A stretch of DNA of 64,000 nt from Sipunculus nudus (taxonomy: Eukaryota; Annelida; Sipuncula; Golfingiida; Sipunculidae). Positions 35,001 to 47,944 of this stretch are shown here, in pieces. The notes under the pieces are model-generated. The model saw only the letters and a program-made list of their open reading frames with translations, did no database searches and was not told where the DNA came from. The translations under genes and the position numbers were made by a program. The DNA lies in NCBI GenBank assembly GCA_026874595.1, contig CM049317.1, positions 43,362,401 to 43,426,400 on the forward strand, given 5' to 3'. Within the stretch, counting starts at the first letter, position 1. The number at the start of each line of letters is the position of its first letter.

Positions 35001-35904
35001 AATGGTAAAACAAAGCCAGATATACCATAAAACCTGTTTTTATCTCCGCAGTCTTAAAAACAAACTCAAAATTGAAAATCTCACCTTTTTTTTCTGAACT
35101 TGGGCTGCTGCCTTAAAAAGAAGGTTTGTCTGAAATTGACTGTGAAAAGCCTTCTCCGGCCAGACACGATATACTTGTGGGTGATAAAAAATTGTATGGT
35201 GTAAATGTTCATATACAATGTAAAATGTTAATTTTGAACAATGTCAGCACTCATGACGATTAAAATGAATGAGATTATTTAGGGCGAGACTTGTAGACGT
35301 TTGTTAGACAGGCTCGGTATCACCATACAACTGTTCATAAACTGACTAAGCCGGACAGCCTTGGTTTCTATGGAAACTGTTTATGAAAAGAGGTATAAGA
35401 AATTTAATATTTAATTTAGAACACTATAACATCTCTATAAAAGTTTAAATTTCGTTTGCTATTTTATTGATTTTTTAATATATATCTGATATATGTACTG
35501 TCATATCAAACAGTGATGTTCTCGCAAACTTGTCACTTTTCTGCCATCCTTCATCCTTGAATGCTTATGGCCCGGTCATTTACTTTTGTTTAATCTCAGG
35601 TTTTATTTTTTATACATTCAAGGCAATATTATACACATTTAATCCTGTTAGAGGGGGAAATCTGCTTCTGGATGTAAATGGTATAACATCTTACAATGGC
35701 TGGTGGAATATGGCAAAAAAACGTATTTTATAGGCTGCCTCTGAAGTGCAGTATTCTTGTTTGCTACCAATTTTCAATTAGATTAGGAAAAACTGCTCTG
35801 CTGATCTGTACAAACCACTATGATTAAAACTGTATTTTCTTTATTCAACCAAAAAATGGAATCATTTTTGCACCAGTTACGGTGGTATAATTTTTGTCAC
35901 ATAT
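35001..35904. other. Intron sequence, nothing recognised
   Basis: AT-rich sequence, present twice only because of the tandem duplication (copy at about 43266-44169). A 67-codon frame at 35530-35733 has no recognisable motif, and I do not call it a gene. Confidence 0.5.
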
Positions 35905-36042
35905 AGTGAAAAATTTTAATCCGTTAAATCAGTCATTTCATGTAATGATTGGGCATTAATTTCTGTCATTTTGTGACATTTTGCCATTTTGTGTAATTTC
36001 GTGACATGAAATGACTTTTTTCACAGATTAAAATTTACACTT
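35905..36042. repeat. 138-bp foldback element beside the duplication breakpoint
   Basis: The left end (AGTG..AAATTTTAATCCG, then CAGTCATTTCATGT) is an imperfect inverse copy of the right end (ACATGAAATGAC, then GATTAAAATTTACACT), with arms of about 38 bp. The copy at 44170-44306 has a better-matched arm. It may be a miniature inverted-repeat element. It ends 20 bp before the junction at 36062/36063. Confidence 0.75.
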
Positions 36043-36062
36043 ATTCTGATTACCATTCAAAG

Positions 36063-37519
36063 GTTTCTCTAATTTTTTGTGTCTTTCTAAAGACACTGTA
36101 AACATGTGATCTCATCATTGAACCAAAGTCTAAAACAATAGCTCGATGTATTTTTGTGACTAACACTGTGGTCTTCATTATTTCTATTAAATTTGTGTTT
36201 ATAAATTAAAAATATATAAATTCAAATGCCTGTTCTTACAAATTAAATCATTATACTAATAATACTAATATTAATAATAATAATAATAATAGCCACATAA
36301 TTGTTTTAAATTGCAGCTTCCTATTTAAATATGATTCTATTATCCCGAGAGAGATGTGGAATTTACCATACAGATGGCGCTATCGTATCATAAGTCTTGT
36401 TCTTTTTTTGAAAATATCCGATAGGAGGCACTCTTGCTTAGTTAGACGCCCACTGTTTTTTGAAACCAAGTCTTTTGTTAATGTTATTTGCGGTTTCGTA
36501 CTGACCACAAAGTTTAAATGTCTATGCAAATCTCTGGGTCCTCTTTACTGGTCACTAGGACCTATTTTCACCGTTACTGGGTGTCTCTATTCAATTGCCA
36601 CAAATCTCCCATTCACAATCAGCTTTCCCCGGTAAAATTTGACCTTTTTACCCTCATTGTGCGCCCTTTTCATTAGAGGTAAAGCCTTTTTCTTTAATTC
36701 CCAGTCTGTCTTTGTTAAATCTTCAGCTACCATATTTTTACCATCTGGCCCTCTTCTTTTCGTTTTGAACAATATTTCTCGCCTATCCTCTCTGCTATAC
36801 AGTCTTACAAGAACATGTCTGTCTCTATTATCCTGCAATTTTCCAATTCTGTGCGCCACCTCGATCTTTTCACTCAGTTCGTCTGCTCTACCCGCACCTT
36901 GCTGTTCTAAAGCAATAATCACTTTTTGCCGTATGTTTTCTCCTTTCTCCTCTTTTACCCCTTTCACGCGAATATTGTATTCTCTGCTATGTCTCTCCAG
37001 TTGATTTACAGCTTCTAGCATTTCTTTTTTGAATGAGTTCATTTCTGTTTCATTTTCGGTCAATTTCTGTTCAAGTTGTTGAACTCTCTTCTCTAGTTTA
37101 TCTTTATCTTCTTTAAGACTGTCTACCTCTTGCTGTGTGAATTCTACGCTTTCCTGTAATTGTTGAGTTGTGTTTTTGAACTGTTCACCTAATTCTCTAT
37201 GAATCTTTTCACACTCAGTCTTAATGCTTTCGGCCACTGTTGTTATTAACTTGGTCAACCGGTCCTCAAGGGCACAGATACCCACATGGCTCGCCTCAGG
37301 TAATTCACCTGTTGACGGTGTGCTTGGTGGCTGTTCAGTTTCTCGAGACAAATATGCCTCTATGGACTCGGACTTATCGGTATCACTAACCTTATCTGCC
37401 CCTCTCGGTTTTCTTTGTGATTTTTGTGGCATAATTCCAAAATGTTCAGGCTACAAGAAAAAAATTTCCGGAGACCCTCACAGACACGTCCTTATGCCTC
37501 CATGTTAGTCACGTGACCC
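36063..37519 (-). mobile_element. LINE 5' portion in duplicate 2
   Basis: The matching part of copy 1 runs 27642-29098. It keeps the LINE 5' end and ORF1 but is cut inside the 132-codon frame, so no ORF2 follows. Its right flank has CCTTACTTAAAATAACTT, a one-base variant of the target-site copy. Confidence 0.9.
36587..37432 (-). CDS. LINE ORF1 protein, duplicate copy
   Basis: 281 codons, intact, identical to 28166-29011 except for one visible change, N152Y, at the start of the RRM-like core. It arose by the segmental duplication, not by retrotransposition, because the flanks are duplicated too. Without ORF2 downstream it is an orphan ORF1. Confidence 0.85.
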   Translation of the reverse strand: MPQKSQRKPRGADKVSDTDKSESIEAYLSRETEQPPSTPSTGELPEASHVGICALEDRLTKLITTVAESIKTECEKIHRELGEQFKNTTQQLQESVEFTQQEVDSLKEDKDKLEKRVQQLEQKLTENETEMNSFKKEMLEAVNQLERHSREYNIRVKGVKEEKGENIRQKVIIALEQQGAGRADELSEKIEVAHRIGKLQDNRDRHVLVRLYSREDRREILFKTKRRGPDGKNMVAEDLTKTDWELKKKALPLMKRAHNEGKKVKFYRGKLIVNGRFVAIE

Positions 37520-39722
37520 CCTTACTTAAAATAACTTACAAAATGCTTTTCTGCTGACTTATTATAAAAAAGAAATCAGGAATATATGTAAAATTATTAC
37601 AGATACATACTGAATGCAAAATTAAAATACAGATATATCTCATTGATGGCAAATTCTTGAATTAAGTTGAGTAGGGATACCAATAATTTATAATCAACAT
37701 ACAGTTGTCTTTATATAGCTACAGAGAGCTCAATATCCATGATTGTAACATTGCCTAGTATGATTAATAACTTAAACCATAAATCTAAATTTTTTAAAAG
37801 CTTTTAAAAAAACTTTCAAGTCAATATTAACCAAAGACAACCTGAAATCTAAATGTTTAGTGGCATGATGTAATAGATGCTGATAAACTAGCGCCAGGCT
37901 AGATGTAACAGCATCACACAGCTAACATATATGGTAAAATGACTCAATTCAATCTCCATAATTCAGCCAAAAATCATTCATGTGGAACCATTAATGACAA
38001 TTATTATAAGAATTATTGTAGGGATTATTCTTGTAAAAAATTTAACAAACTGGCGTCAGTGGCATCAGTCGAAAAACGTTTCGCAGGTTTATAACTCATA
38101 TAGGAAGATACAGCAAAATGGCCAAATTCAGTTTCCCATAACTCAGCCAAAAAGCACTGAACCAAAACCATTTGAATAAACATGAATTATCAACATCTGT
38201 GGATAATTAATGTGTGAGATTTAAGGATTTGGCCAAGTGGTTTTTGAGAAGAAGATCTTTGTAGCCACTGAGCTAAAATGGGCTGTTATGGCATATGACT
38301 AAGTTTAGCTTCCAATAACTTAGCCAAAAGTCACTGAAAAGAGACCATTTGAACAAACTTCAGAAAGCACTACCCTAGGATCATTTCTGTGCAATATTAA
38401 ACATTTTGGCCATATGGTTTCAGAGAAGAAGTTTTTTGTAGCCCACAGTGTCATACAGGCACTGATGACCTCGTACAAAAAAGGCGGATGCAGGTGGCGC
38501 CACCAATACCTCAATTTCGAATATGACCTATGTGACCAACATTGGCATATAATTTGGTGATGATAGCTCGAGCCGTTTCTAAGATTTAAATTTTAATATG
38601 CTTTTTTGCAACGTTAATAAAGTTCAACCTCCTGTAACTCAGCCCGAAATCTCCGAACTGGAACCATTCGAACAAACTTGAGAAAGATTGTTCCAGGGAT
38701 CATTTCTGAAAAATATTGGACAATTTGGCTTGACAGTTTCAGAGAAGAAGATTTTTAAAGCTTTTTTAGCTTTTTCCCTATAAAATCTAAGAAAATGCAG
38801 TTAGAAAAAAAATAAACAAAATCCCATATAGTTTTTTCAATGACTGATTATTTGAAAAAAAATTGGTGATGCTAGCTCCTGCCGTTTTTGAGATAGCTAT
38901 GGTTAACGTACAGACGACGTACAACCTACGACGCACGACGGACGCCGCCGCACCATCGCATAAGCTCTCAGGTTCGCTAAAAAAAAGAAAAAAAAACTTG
39001 TAAAAATTTTTTTAAAAATTCAGGTGGTGCCACCAGTCTGCAGAAACTGATGAAAAACTCCATGATCAATATCAATGCAAAAAATCATGGTGATCAATAC
39101 ATTCGTTGTTCAGATACTGGGGCTTTTGTATCCAATTTTTCATTATTCTGGGGGGGTACTTTAGAGCCCTATAGCTGGAAGAATATGGGTAACAGAGACC
39201 TAATTCCAGGTTTCCAAGAAGACTTTTCATGGGCCTCCCAGCATGTCAAGAAAAACAATTCTAGGTCTAGTCGTTACGATTTGTGCACTGTTAATAGATG
39301 ACCGCATCTTTTTAGGTCTTGAAAATAGATAAAAAAATAGTAAAAAAATAAAAAAATACAGATGGGGCTACCAGTCTGCAGAAACTGATGAAACACTCCA
39401 TGATTAATATCCATGCAAAGAATCATGGAGATAAATGCATTAGTTGTTTAGATACTTGAGCTTTTGTATTAAATTTTTCGTTATTCTGGGGGGTACTTTG
39501 GAGCCCCATTGCGGGAAGAATATGGGTAACAGTGACCTAATTCCAGGTTTCCAAGAAGACTTTTCATGTACCTCTCTGGATGTAAAGCTGGAAGATTCAA
39601 GGTACAGTGGTTACTATTTGTGCCTTGTTAACGGACAGACGGCCAGATTGCCGGATGGCAGGACGCCCGGCAGCCAAAGAGTGATTGCTATAGCTCAGAT
39701 GACTTACAGTCAGCTGAGCTAA
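37520..39722 (+). mobile_element. B2 tail and A2 tail in duplicate 2
   Basis: B-family sequence runs 37520-38983, ending CAGGTTCGCTAAAAA, with GGTGGCGCCACC near 38491. A-family core units follow at 38984-39722, ending in the A hairpin (loop TAC) and AACAA. They are copies of 29099-30562 and 30563-31301. Confidence 0.9.
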
Positions 39723-42700
39723 CAACTTAGTATCCTTTTAACACAAAGTCGCCTTGTTCTGCATTCAAACACAAGTGTACAAGTGAGGTAACACATGAAA
39801 AGAATGTGGAAATGGTACATTACAAATAGGTAACTACATTTTGCTGATTAATGTTTTATGTTAAATGTTTTCTTGTTAGAAGCATGGGAAAGATCAATGA
39901 ATGTTCCATGCATAGCCATTATTATACATGCAGTGTAAAGATGGATGGGATATGCTTGAATATGATCCAAGCATGTTCCATGCATAGCCATGCATTGTTA
40001 AAGGTACATAATCAGGAGTTAATTATGCCTATTCATTCACACTATCAGTTCAGTTTTATTTTATACAAATGTTTCCATTCAAAACCATGCCAGCACACGC
40101 TCTCATTTCCTTGCATACGATTGTTTAACAACATGTTATGGCTCTGCTTGTTGATAAACACAGTCTGTTTACCATAACAAGGCCGTCTGACCGGAGGTCC
40201 AATTAAGAGGGGCAACATGCAGTTTTTCAGCCAGCAGAAACATGTGTTACATTTTTTGGGACAAGTCAGTCAGGGCATCTCCTGATTGACATGTGTTTTG
40301 ACTCAAAGATGCAAACAGGCCCCACGCGGTGTTTATGTTTACACCTGTAATCGCGCCCAGTCCACTGTTTTTAACATTGGTTTACAGGAGAAAGCAAACG
40401 GTTTCAGGACAATATTTTGGCAGGTACAGATTTATTTTAAAGGGAAGAAGCTATTTTTCGTGTTAACTCAACATGCTCTTTAGGTGATTGGGCCCCTTTA
40501 ACATGCATGGAACATGCCTGGATATTATCCAGGCATGTTCCATGCATAACCATGCATTTTAGAGATGCATGGAACATGCACGGATTATATCCAGTTGGCA
40601 GGGGACATGGTGAGCGTCTGTCCGTCCTTCTGTGTGTCAGTCTGTCCATCTGTCAGTCAGACATTTGTTAACATGATAACTCATGAAGAATTTTAGATTC
40701 AGTCACCAAACTTGCAGCACTGATGGACTTTATCAACGGCCAGGTCAAATTTGAAACAAGGATGAAACATTTTTCAAGGTCACAGTGAAGAGAATGCTAA
40801 AATGATGTTAACGCAATAACTCAAAAAGAATTTGAAGTACAATCACAAAACTTGAAGCATTGATGAACCTTATCATGGGCTAAGTCAAGTCCGAACATGG
40901 ATGACTTTGACGATTTTCCGATGTCACAGAGCGATAATGCTAAATGATGTTACCCTAATAACTCAAAAGACTTTGAGGTACAGTCACCAATCTTGCAGCA
41001 TTGATGAATCTTTTCAAAGGCTGGGTCAAGTTTGAATATGGATGACCTTCAAACATTTTTCAAGGTCACAGCGGCACTGCTTAAATGATGCTAACGCAAA
41101 AACTACAAGAGAATTTAAGGTACAGTCACTAAACTTGAAGCATTGATGAACCTTATCAAGAATTAGATCGAAGTCAGAACATGCATGTTCTTGACACATA
41201 TTTCAAGGTCACAGCGGCGATAATGCTTAAGTGATGTTAATGCAATAACTTGAAAAGAATATGAGGTACAGTCAACAAACTTGCAGCATTGATGCCTTTT
41301 ATCAAGGACTATGTCAAGTTAGAACATGGATGACCTTAACCCATTTTCAAGGTCACAGCGGCAATAATGCAAAAATGATAATGCAATAACTCAAAAAGAA
41401 TCTGAGGCACAGTCACCAAACTTGCAGTATTGACATACCTCATGAAGGGCCATGTCAGGTTTGAAAATGGATGACCTTCATGTTGTTTTCAAGGCTGCAG
41501 AGATAATCTGGCTGTGTGATATAGACCCATCTCAAATTTCATACATGTATTCAAAACTTTTTTTTATAATTATCCCTCATCAGGCGGGGACATACTAGAT
41601 CTGTTTCACAGATCAACTTTCACTTGTCTTTATTTTGAGACTGCCAAATTATATTGATACTATCAGATTTGCAACTGTGGTGCCAAATTATATTGATACT
41701 ATCAGATTTGCAACTGTGGTGCCAAATTATATTGATACTATCAGATTTGCAACTGTGGTTTCATCTAGTGGCCTGAAACCTTGTGTGTTTATTAGGGCCC
41801 TGCCTGAATAAGCCGATGCTCTGTGATAATCACCTTGTCCGTCCATCTGTTTGTCTTTCTGTATGTCAGTCAAATTTGTATCCTGGTGATAACTCCAGTT
41901 TGGATTGACACACCTATTTCAAACTTGACCTACATTAAAAACTCACATATAAGTCAAGAATTTTTCCTCCTGAAAAAACATCCAAAGTTTGGGGTCGACT
42001 TTTGTGAGGGTATGAGTTCGAGAGCCAAAATTTGTGGCTTGAATGTCTGACCAACCTGTTTATGTCACAAGTAGGACAAGCTATTCAGAGCCAGCAAGGA
42101 TGATGAATTGATGGGTTTTAATGTAATGTTATCACTGTTGGCTATTACTGTACGTGTTGAAAGAGTAGACTTTCAAATAATGAGTGAAATTTTTTTATAC
42201 TCAGTGATACTCAAATAATAAGTGATATTTATGGTGCTTGCAATAAAGGTTTGTATCATATTTATTTGTTTCTTGTATTTAATTCTCAATTTCCACACAA
42301 CCATTTATTATCCTTTCTCTTTCTAACACCTGAAAATCAAATCAGTGTTGATCCTAAGGCCTTGCCTTCCTATTCATTCTAATCAATATTTCAAACAGAT
42401 TGCTTTCTAAAATAATATTATTTTATATCTTATGAAATATTTATTCTTGATAAATGGTATATTTATTAAAGTTTATCTCTTCATTCTTTTCAACTGCAAA
42501 GATAAAATAGACATTCTTACAGTTTATGCTTTATAGTACAACCACTAAAACCGAGTCCTCCACTCACCTGTAAGAAATTTACCCCTCACTCAGATGGTTA
42601 AAAAATTTGTACCTTATTTAACACCCTTAAAATTGCCCTGTATGCTTATATGCAAGTTTTTACTGTAAATATGGCCTATCTCTAAAGCAAGAACTCTGTT

Positions 42701-44169
42701 GTTTTTGGAAATTATTTAGAAAGATTTTGGGTGCATTTTCAGCCAAAATTTTCATCTAAAACCTTATATCTATCACATATAGCTGACCTGCCAATATGGG
42801 AGAAACTGATTGATTTTGGGGTCACAAGGTCTGAAAGGGGCCATCTGTCCACATATTTGTTTCCAGATAATAACTCCAGGTTGGATTGAAATATTGGTTT
42901 CAAACTTGACTTGTATATGGCCCACCACTATTGTGAGAAACCCTTTTGATTTTAGGGTCATGAGGTCAAAGATCATGTTCACAGGACCCACTTTTTTTAA
43001 AAAGATTGTGGATGCATTTTAAGTCAAACTTTTCTTCAAAAACCTTCAATCTTCCACATGTAGCTCACCTGCCAATAGGGGAAGATTCTGTTTGATTCTG
43101 TCATAGGGCCCATTTTTTCACAAATTAGTTTTTGGCTGATAACTCCAGTTTGGGTAGACAGTTTTGCTTCAAACTGAATCACGAGGCCCATATTTTTGAA
43201 AAGCTGAATACTGAGCCCTATGGGTCCCTAGTTTTGAAAGGTAATTAAGCCTAAAATAAGACTTTAATGGTAAAACAAAGCCAGATATACCATAAAACCT
43301 GTTTTTATCTCTGCAGTCTTAAAAACAAACTCAAAATTGAAAATCTCACCTTTTTTTTCTGAACTTGGGCTGCTGCCTTAAAAAGAAGGTTTGTCTGAAA
43401 TTGACTGTGAAAAGCCTTCTCCGGCCAGACACGATATACTTGTGGGTGATAAAAAATTGTATGGTGTAAATGTTCATATACAATGTAAAATGTTAATTTT
43501 GAACAATGTCAGCACTCATGACGATTAAAATGAATGAGATTATTTAGGGCGAGACTTGTAGACGTTTGTTAGACAGGCTCGGTATCACCATACAACTGTT
43601 CATAAACTGACTAAGCCGGACAGCCTTGGTTTCTATGGAAACTGTTTATGAAAAGAGGTATAAGAAATTTAATATTTAATTTAGAACACTATAACATCTC
43701 TATAAAAGTTTAAATTTCGTTTGCTATTTTATTGATTTTTTAATATATATCTGATATATGTACTGTCATATCAAACAGTGATGTTCTCGCAAACTTGTCA
43801 CTTTTCTGCCATCCTTCATCCTTGAATGCTTATGGCCCGGTCATTTACTTTTGTTTAATCTCAGGTTTTATTTTTTATACATTCAAGGCAATATTATACA
43901 CATTTAATCCTGTTAGAGGGGGAAATCTGCTTCTGGATGTAAATGGTATAACATCTTACAATGGCTGGTGGAATATGGCAAAAAAACGTATTTTATAGGC
44001 TGCCTCTGAAGTGCAGTATTCTTGTTTGCTACCAATTTTCAATTAGATTAGGAAAAACTGCTCTGCTGATCTGTACAAACCACTATGATTAAAACTGTAT
44101 TTTCTTTATTCAACCAAAAAATGGAATCATTTTTGCACCAGTTACGGTGGTATAATTTTTGTCACATAT
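39723..44169. repeat. Second copy of foldback region, G and H families and spacer
   Basis: Same order as 31302-35904: ATGCATGG foldback (39851-40596), G tandem units (40600-41500), minisatellite (41644-41760), H units (41815-43265), spacer. Nothing extra was seen. Confidence 0.9.
41644..41760. repeat. 39-bp minisatellite, 3 copies
   Basis: Contracted allele of the array at 33223-33495. The four-unit difference (156 bp) accounts exactly for the change in offset between the two duplicates (8421 to 8265 bp). Confidence 0.97.
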
Positions 44170-44306
44170 AGTGTAAATTTTAATCCGTTAAATCAGTCAT
44201 TTCATGTAATGATTGGGAATTAATTTCTGTCATTTTGTGACATTTTGCCATTTTGTGTAATTTCGTGACATGAAATGACTTTTTTCACAGATTAAAATTT
44301 ACACTT
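44170..44306. repeat. Foldback element, duplicate copy
   Basis: Copy of 35905-36042. Arms AGTGTAAATTTTAATC and GATTAAAATTTACACT are exact inverses at the tips. It ends 20 bp before the right edge of the duplication. Confidence 0.78.
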
Positions 44307-44449
44307 ATTCTGATTACCATTCAAAGCTGCAGATACAGGGAAATATTATGAGGTATTAAGAATCACTATAAACCAGATGAAAACTACAAGGGAATAACAA
44401 ATACACTGTAAAGCTCCATAAACACATTTGTTTATATATAATGAATTAC

Positions 44450-45064
44450 CTTTATGAGACACTCCCACAGATGAACTGTCCTCACCACATAGACAAATAT
44501 CTGTACATCCTGGGTGATGTGTCCAGTATGATCTTCATCAACTGTGTTGTACTCAGCTACTACAAATGTTGCCATATCAGATGGTAGTTTATCAGAGGGA
44601 CATGTGACTAGAAACTCTGAGCAATGTCTAGTATAGATATCCACAGATCTTGGCTTTGTCATAAAATACACATCATCCTGGGGTGTACCCCTGGGTACTG
44701 CCATCCAGTATCCTGCTTGTACAGTCCTGTGGTACACCTTGATGTACTGCTGTAGGTGATCCTGGTGGAGTCTGTGGGGGACAGACACCTGTACATGTTG
44801 GGTAAAGGTCTGTTTGTGAAGAAACTGGAGCACCGGAGCCAGGACAGTCTCCCCGTCTGGAACTTGGTCTTCTAATGAACTAAGATCAATCACTTCGCTA
44901 AAGTGTGATGTTAAGTTAGGCTCTGTGTTCAAATACTGTTCAGGGAGAGTCAGCACCACACCATAGCCTGGCATAGCCATGGTCATCCATTTATCTTGAG
45001 CACAGACATGGTGATTAGCCTCCACTAGGTGATCCATCTGTTCTGACTTCAATCTAGTTGGTAA
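44450..45064 (-). CDS. Exon, ZU5 domain and start of UPA domain
   Basis: A 615-nt open exon (205 codons). On the minus strand a T-run and CACAG acceptor precede 45064 and a donor (AAAG, then GTAATT) follows 44450; both ends are phase 0. Residues about 30-105 look like ZU5: GYGVVLTLPE, then DGETVLAPVLQFL, then HVQVSVPHRL, matching the family pattern of a 'ge.l.sPv..f' strand and a 'v.l.iPH' strand. About 40 residues later VDIYTRHCSEFLVTC matches the TxHFSxF strand that opens UPA, with C for the usual F. ZU5-UPA pairs occur in UNC5 receptors, ankyrins and PIDD, usually before a death domain. The exon at 2610-2762 fits the remaining UPA. Base composition is clearly less AT-rich than the flanks. 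Which family member it is cannot be told. Confidence 0.75.
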
Positions 45065-45313
45065 CTGTGAAAAAAAAAAAAAAAGCCAGCTAAATGTTTA
45101 TTAACATTGCTTGTCTGATAAAAATCTAGTAAAACCTTGCCTAAGGACCACCTGGAAATTAAGACATTTTCATTGTCCTGATCCTTAACCTCTTAATATT
45201 ATTTACTTTAACACTGAAATTGTGGGCACTGGAGAGGGAGGGGTGCAAAATGATGGGAGTTACAACATCACTGCATATACACACAGGATCTTAAGCTTAA
45301 TTTTAACAATGCT

Positions 45314-47944
45314 AAACAAGGGACCTATGGGTCACTACGCTCAGCTGTTATATATGACAAAAAAATATTATTTAGAAATGAGGCACATGCTGGTTTTGTG
45401 TGGTAATAAATATAAGCTGTATCATGAGTTGTTGTTGTTTAGCTTATGTATGATTTTGATAGTACCTTTGGAGACAGGGAAGAGGATTGATTTCATTTAT
45501 TTTATTAACAAATGGAGTACTATTGTCACACAGATTTTGACTTGGCCATATAACTCATAAGCAGAACATATAATATAAGAGTTTAACTATTTATTAAAAA
45601 AAAATACAAATATTGTCCCAAATATAATTTTTATTAAAAATAATAAGAGAATCATATGATTTTTTAAAATGAAATATAACTGAAATGATTATTAAAATAA
45701 TATTAAAGAATATATTCATGAATGCATTCATGAATACATTTTGAAAGTATTTGCACGAGTATTCTTATACTTTCATTTTTACCTGAATTCCCATTCTTTA
45801 TGCAAGAAATTTTATAATGGAGTACATAATCATATTCGTATTTAAATACAATTACAAAGTATTCGCACCATGTCTGGTATTTATTCAGTTTTCACCAAAC
45901 AATGATGTTGAGAATCCAGAATATACAAAATTCACACATTTAAACAATGATCATAAGTACCTGGTTTTATGGCTTTTATTTATATTAAAAAATAACTGTA
46001 AAAAATTCATTTTTGGACTAATTTCACATCAATATACACACTAGACACAGTAGGAATCTAGATTAATATTATCAACTGCATCTTTGTCTATCATTGATTT
46101 CCTTCATATGATCCCTAATGATTAGTAATGAATAATATGATTTACTTCTTTATCATTAAAATTGAACTGAAAAATGCCATAGGTGACTGCATGGTGTTAT
46201 TTGGAATACGTGACATTCTACCCATCGATACCAGATTCTTATATCATCAGTAACTGCAAGTTAATTTCCTGTTATTATAAACTAACAAATTCCTTTTCTA
46301 TTTTTCTTTAATTTGTTATTAAAAACCAATAAAAATTTATTAATTTATTGTTTATTGTTATGTTGTTGGTTAAAACTACTAGATGAGTTGGGTTGGACAC
46401 CTGGATCAATTGTGGCTGGCCATAAGCTGCCTGGATTCCGTGTATGCCTCGCCTCAAGCATGCATAATACAGGTGACTCAAGAGGGGCTGGAGAGAGCCA
46501 AAGTCGGACAGGGTCTCATAAAAAACATTAATAAAAGCTACAATTTTTGGCCAATTTCTTTCAGCTCTCTAAACTAAAAAGCTGAAATCCTTATGTATGC
46601 ATGATATGAAAATTATATCAACAGTGCTCATGGGAAACAAACGTGCCATGGTCACAGTTGGGCAAAATTTAAGGTACTAATTTTTTTTTATACTAATAAC
46701 TTATAAAATTTGAAAAATTCAGAACCAATTTTGGGTATTCAATTGAATCTTGATTAAATAATGTTACATCCCTGACAAAAAAATCTCTAGCTTCAGCAAT
46801 GCCCTTGTTAAGGGAGTAAATATATTTCTTGATTTTTTACAAAGTGCATTATGTTTGGGCCCATAACTTAAAACAATTACACAATACTGACATCATTCTG
46901 GCATGTGCATAGAGAATGAAAAATATGTATATTATTTATGATTAAAGTCAGATCAGTGGTTTTGATATTAGGCAGTCTTGAAGTGTAACAATGGGTTTTT
47001 AATGGAAAATGAAGTTTTTCATTAATATCTCAAAGGTATTAAGTCCTAGTGACCAAATTCTTGGCATGGTAGGGGATTTTGGAGACATCTACCTGTATGT
47101 CGAATTTAAGGAACTTGGAGCTGAAGCAGGGGAGCTGAGCTCTTGCAAACTGCATAACACTAGCTTGATGTAAACAATATGTTACATGGTGCTGAAAACT
47201 TGAATAAAATCTAGTTTTTGATCAACTGGTTTCAAATTTTTGGTGTTAACAGTTGAAATGCTAACAAAAACATGCTGAGAAAATTAAATCCACAGTACTT
47301 ACAGGAAAAAAATGTGCCATGGTCAAATTTGGGCAAAATTTAAGGTACCATTTTATTTAATTTTTTTATTTTTATTAATATTTTAAAAAATTTAAAAGAT
47401 TTTCATCTAATTTTGGGTATACAATTTAATTTTGATTAATTAAAGTTATATTACTGGAAAAAAGATCCATAGCTTTAACATTTTTTGTGTTAAGTGATCA
47501 AATATCTTTCCTGATTTTTTACAAAATGCATTATGTTTGGGCCCATAACTTTTTTAAATTAAATAATACAGACATAATTTCTGGCATGTACATAGGAACT
47601 ATATAGAGGAATATTTATGGTAAATATGAGGAAAAACAGATGAGTGGTTTTGACATTAGGCAGTCCTGAAGTGTGAAAATAGGTTTTAAATAAAAAATTG
47701 AGGTTTTTCCTTAATTTCTCAAAGGAACAAAGTTGCAAAGACCCAGTTTTCGGCTTGGTAGGAGATCTTGGGGACATCTAACATTATGTAGAATTTTGGA
47801 TTCCTAGGTCTTACAGTTTCAAAACGTGCCACATTTACGGACGGACGGACGGACGGACAGACGGACGGACAGACGGACGGACGACAGACAATGGACCACG
47901 TTCGTACTATAGCTCAGATGACTTATAGTCAGCTGAGCTAAAAA
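45314..47944 (+). mobile_element. E-family element E1, complete
   Basis: The head is AACAAGGGACCTATGGGTC then ACTACGCTCAGCTG; the tail is the A-type hairpin with loop TAT near 47908-47940. It is about 2.63 kb. After a unique AT-rich 1.3 kb come two degenerate core units of about 650 bp. Each starts near ACGTGCCATGGTC and contains GCATTATGTTTGGGCCCATAA and a GGAGACATCT/GGGGACATCT phrase. A GGAC microsatellite lies at about 47836-47882. It serves as the empty-site reference for D2 and E3. Confidence 0.85.

Larger units (their letters stand above)
27642..36062. repeat. 8.42-kb tandem duplication, copy 1
   Basis: The whole segment recurs at 36063-44326 at a constant offset of 8421 bp up to a minisatellite and 8265 bp after it. 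The segment starts inside the LINE (GTTTCTCTAATTTTTTG) and ends at CCATTCAAAG. It contains the LINE 5' part, the B2 tail, the A2 tail and about 4.7 kb of other intron sequence. Confidence 0.96.
36063..44326. repeat. 8.26-kb tandem duplication, copy 2
   Basis: Directly follows copy 1 and matches it almost base for base. Differences seen by eye include the minisatellite (3 versus 7 units), a 1-bp run-length change near 44171, and scattered substitutions such as ORF1 residue 152 (N to Y). After it comes CTGCAGATACAGGG, the original right flank. Confidence 0.96.

Noticed and set aside
35530-35733. 67-codon frame present in both duplicates
   Set aside because: Its presence twice is due to the segmental duplication. 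The peptide has no motif and the composition equals the flanking non-coding DNA.
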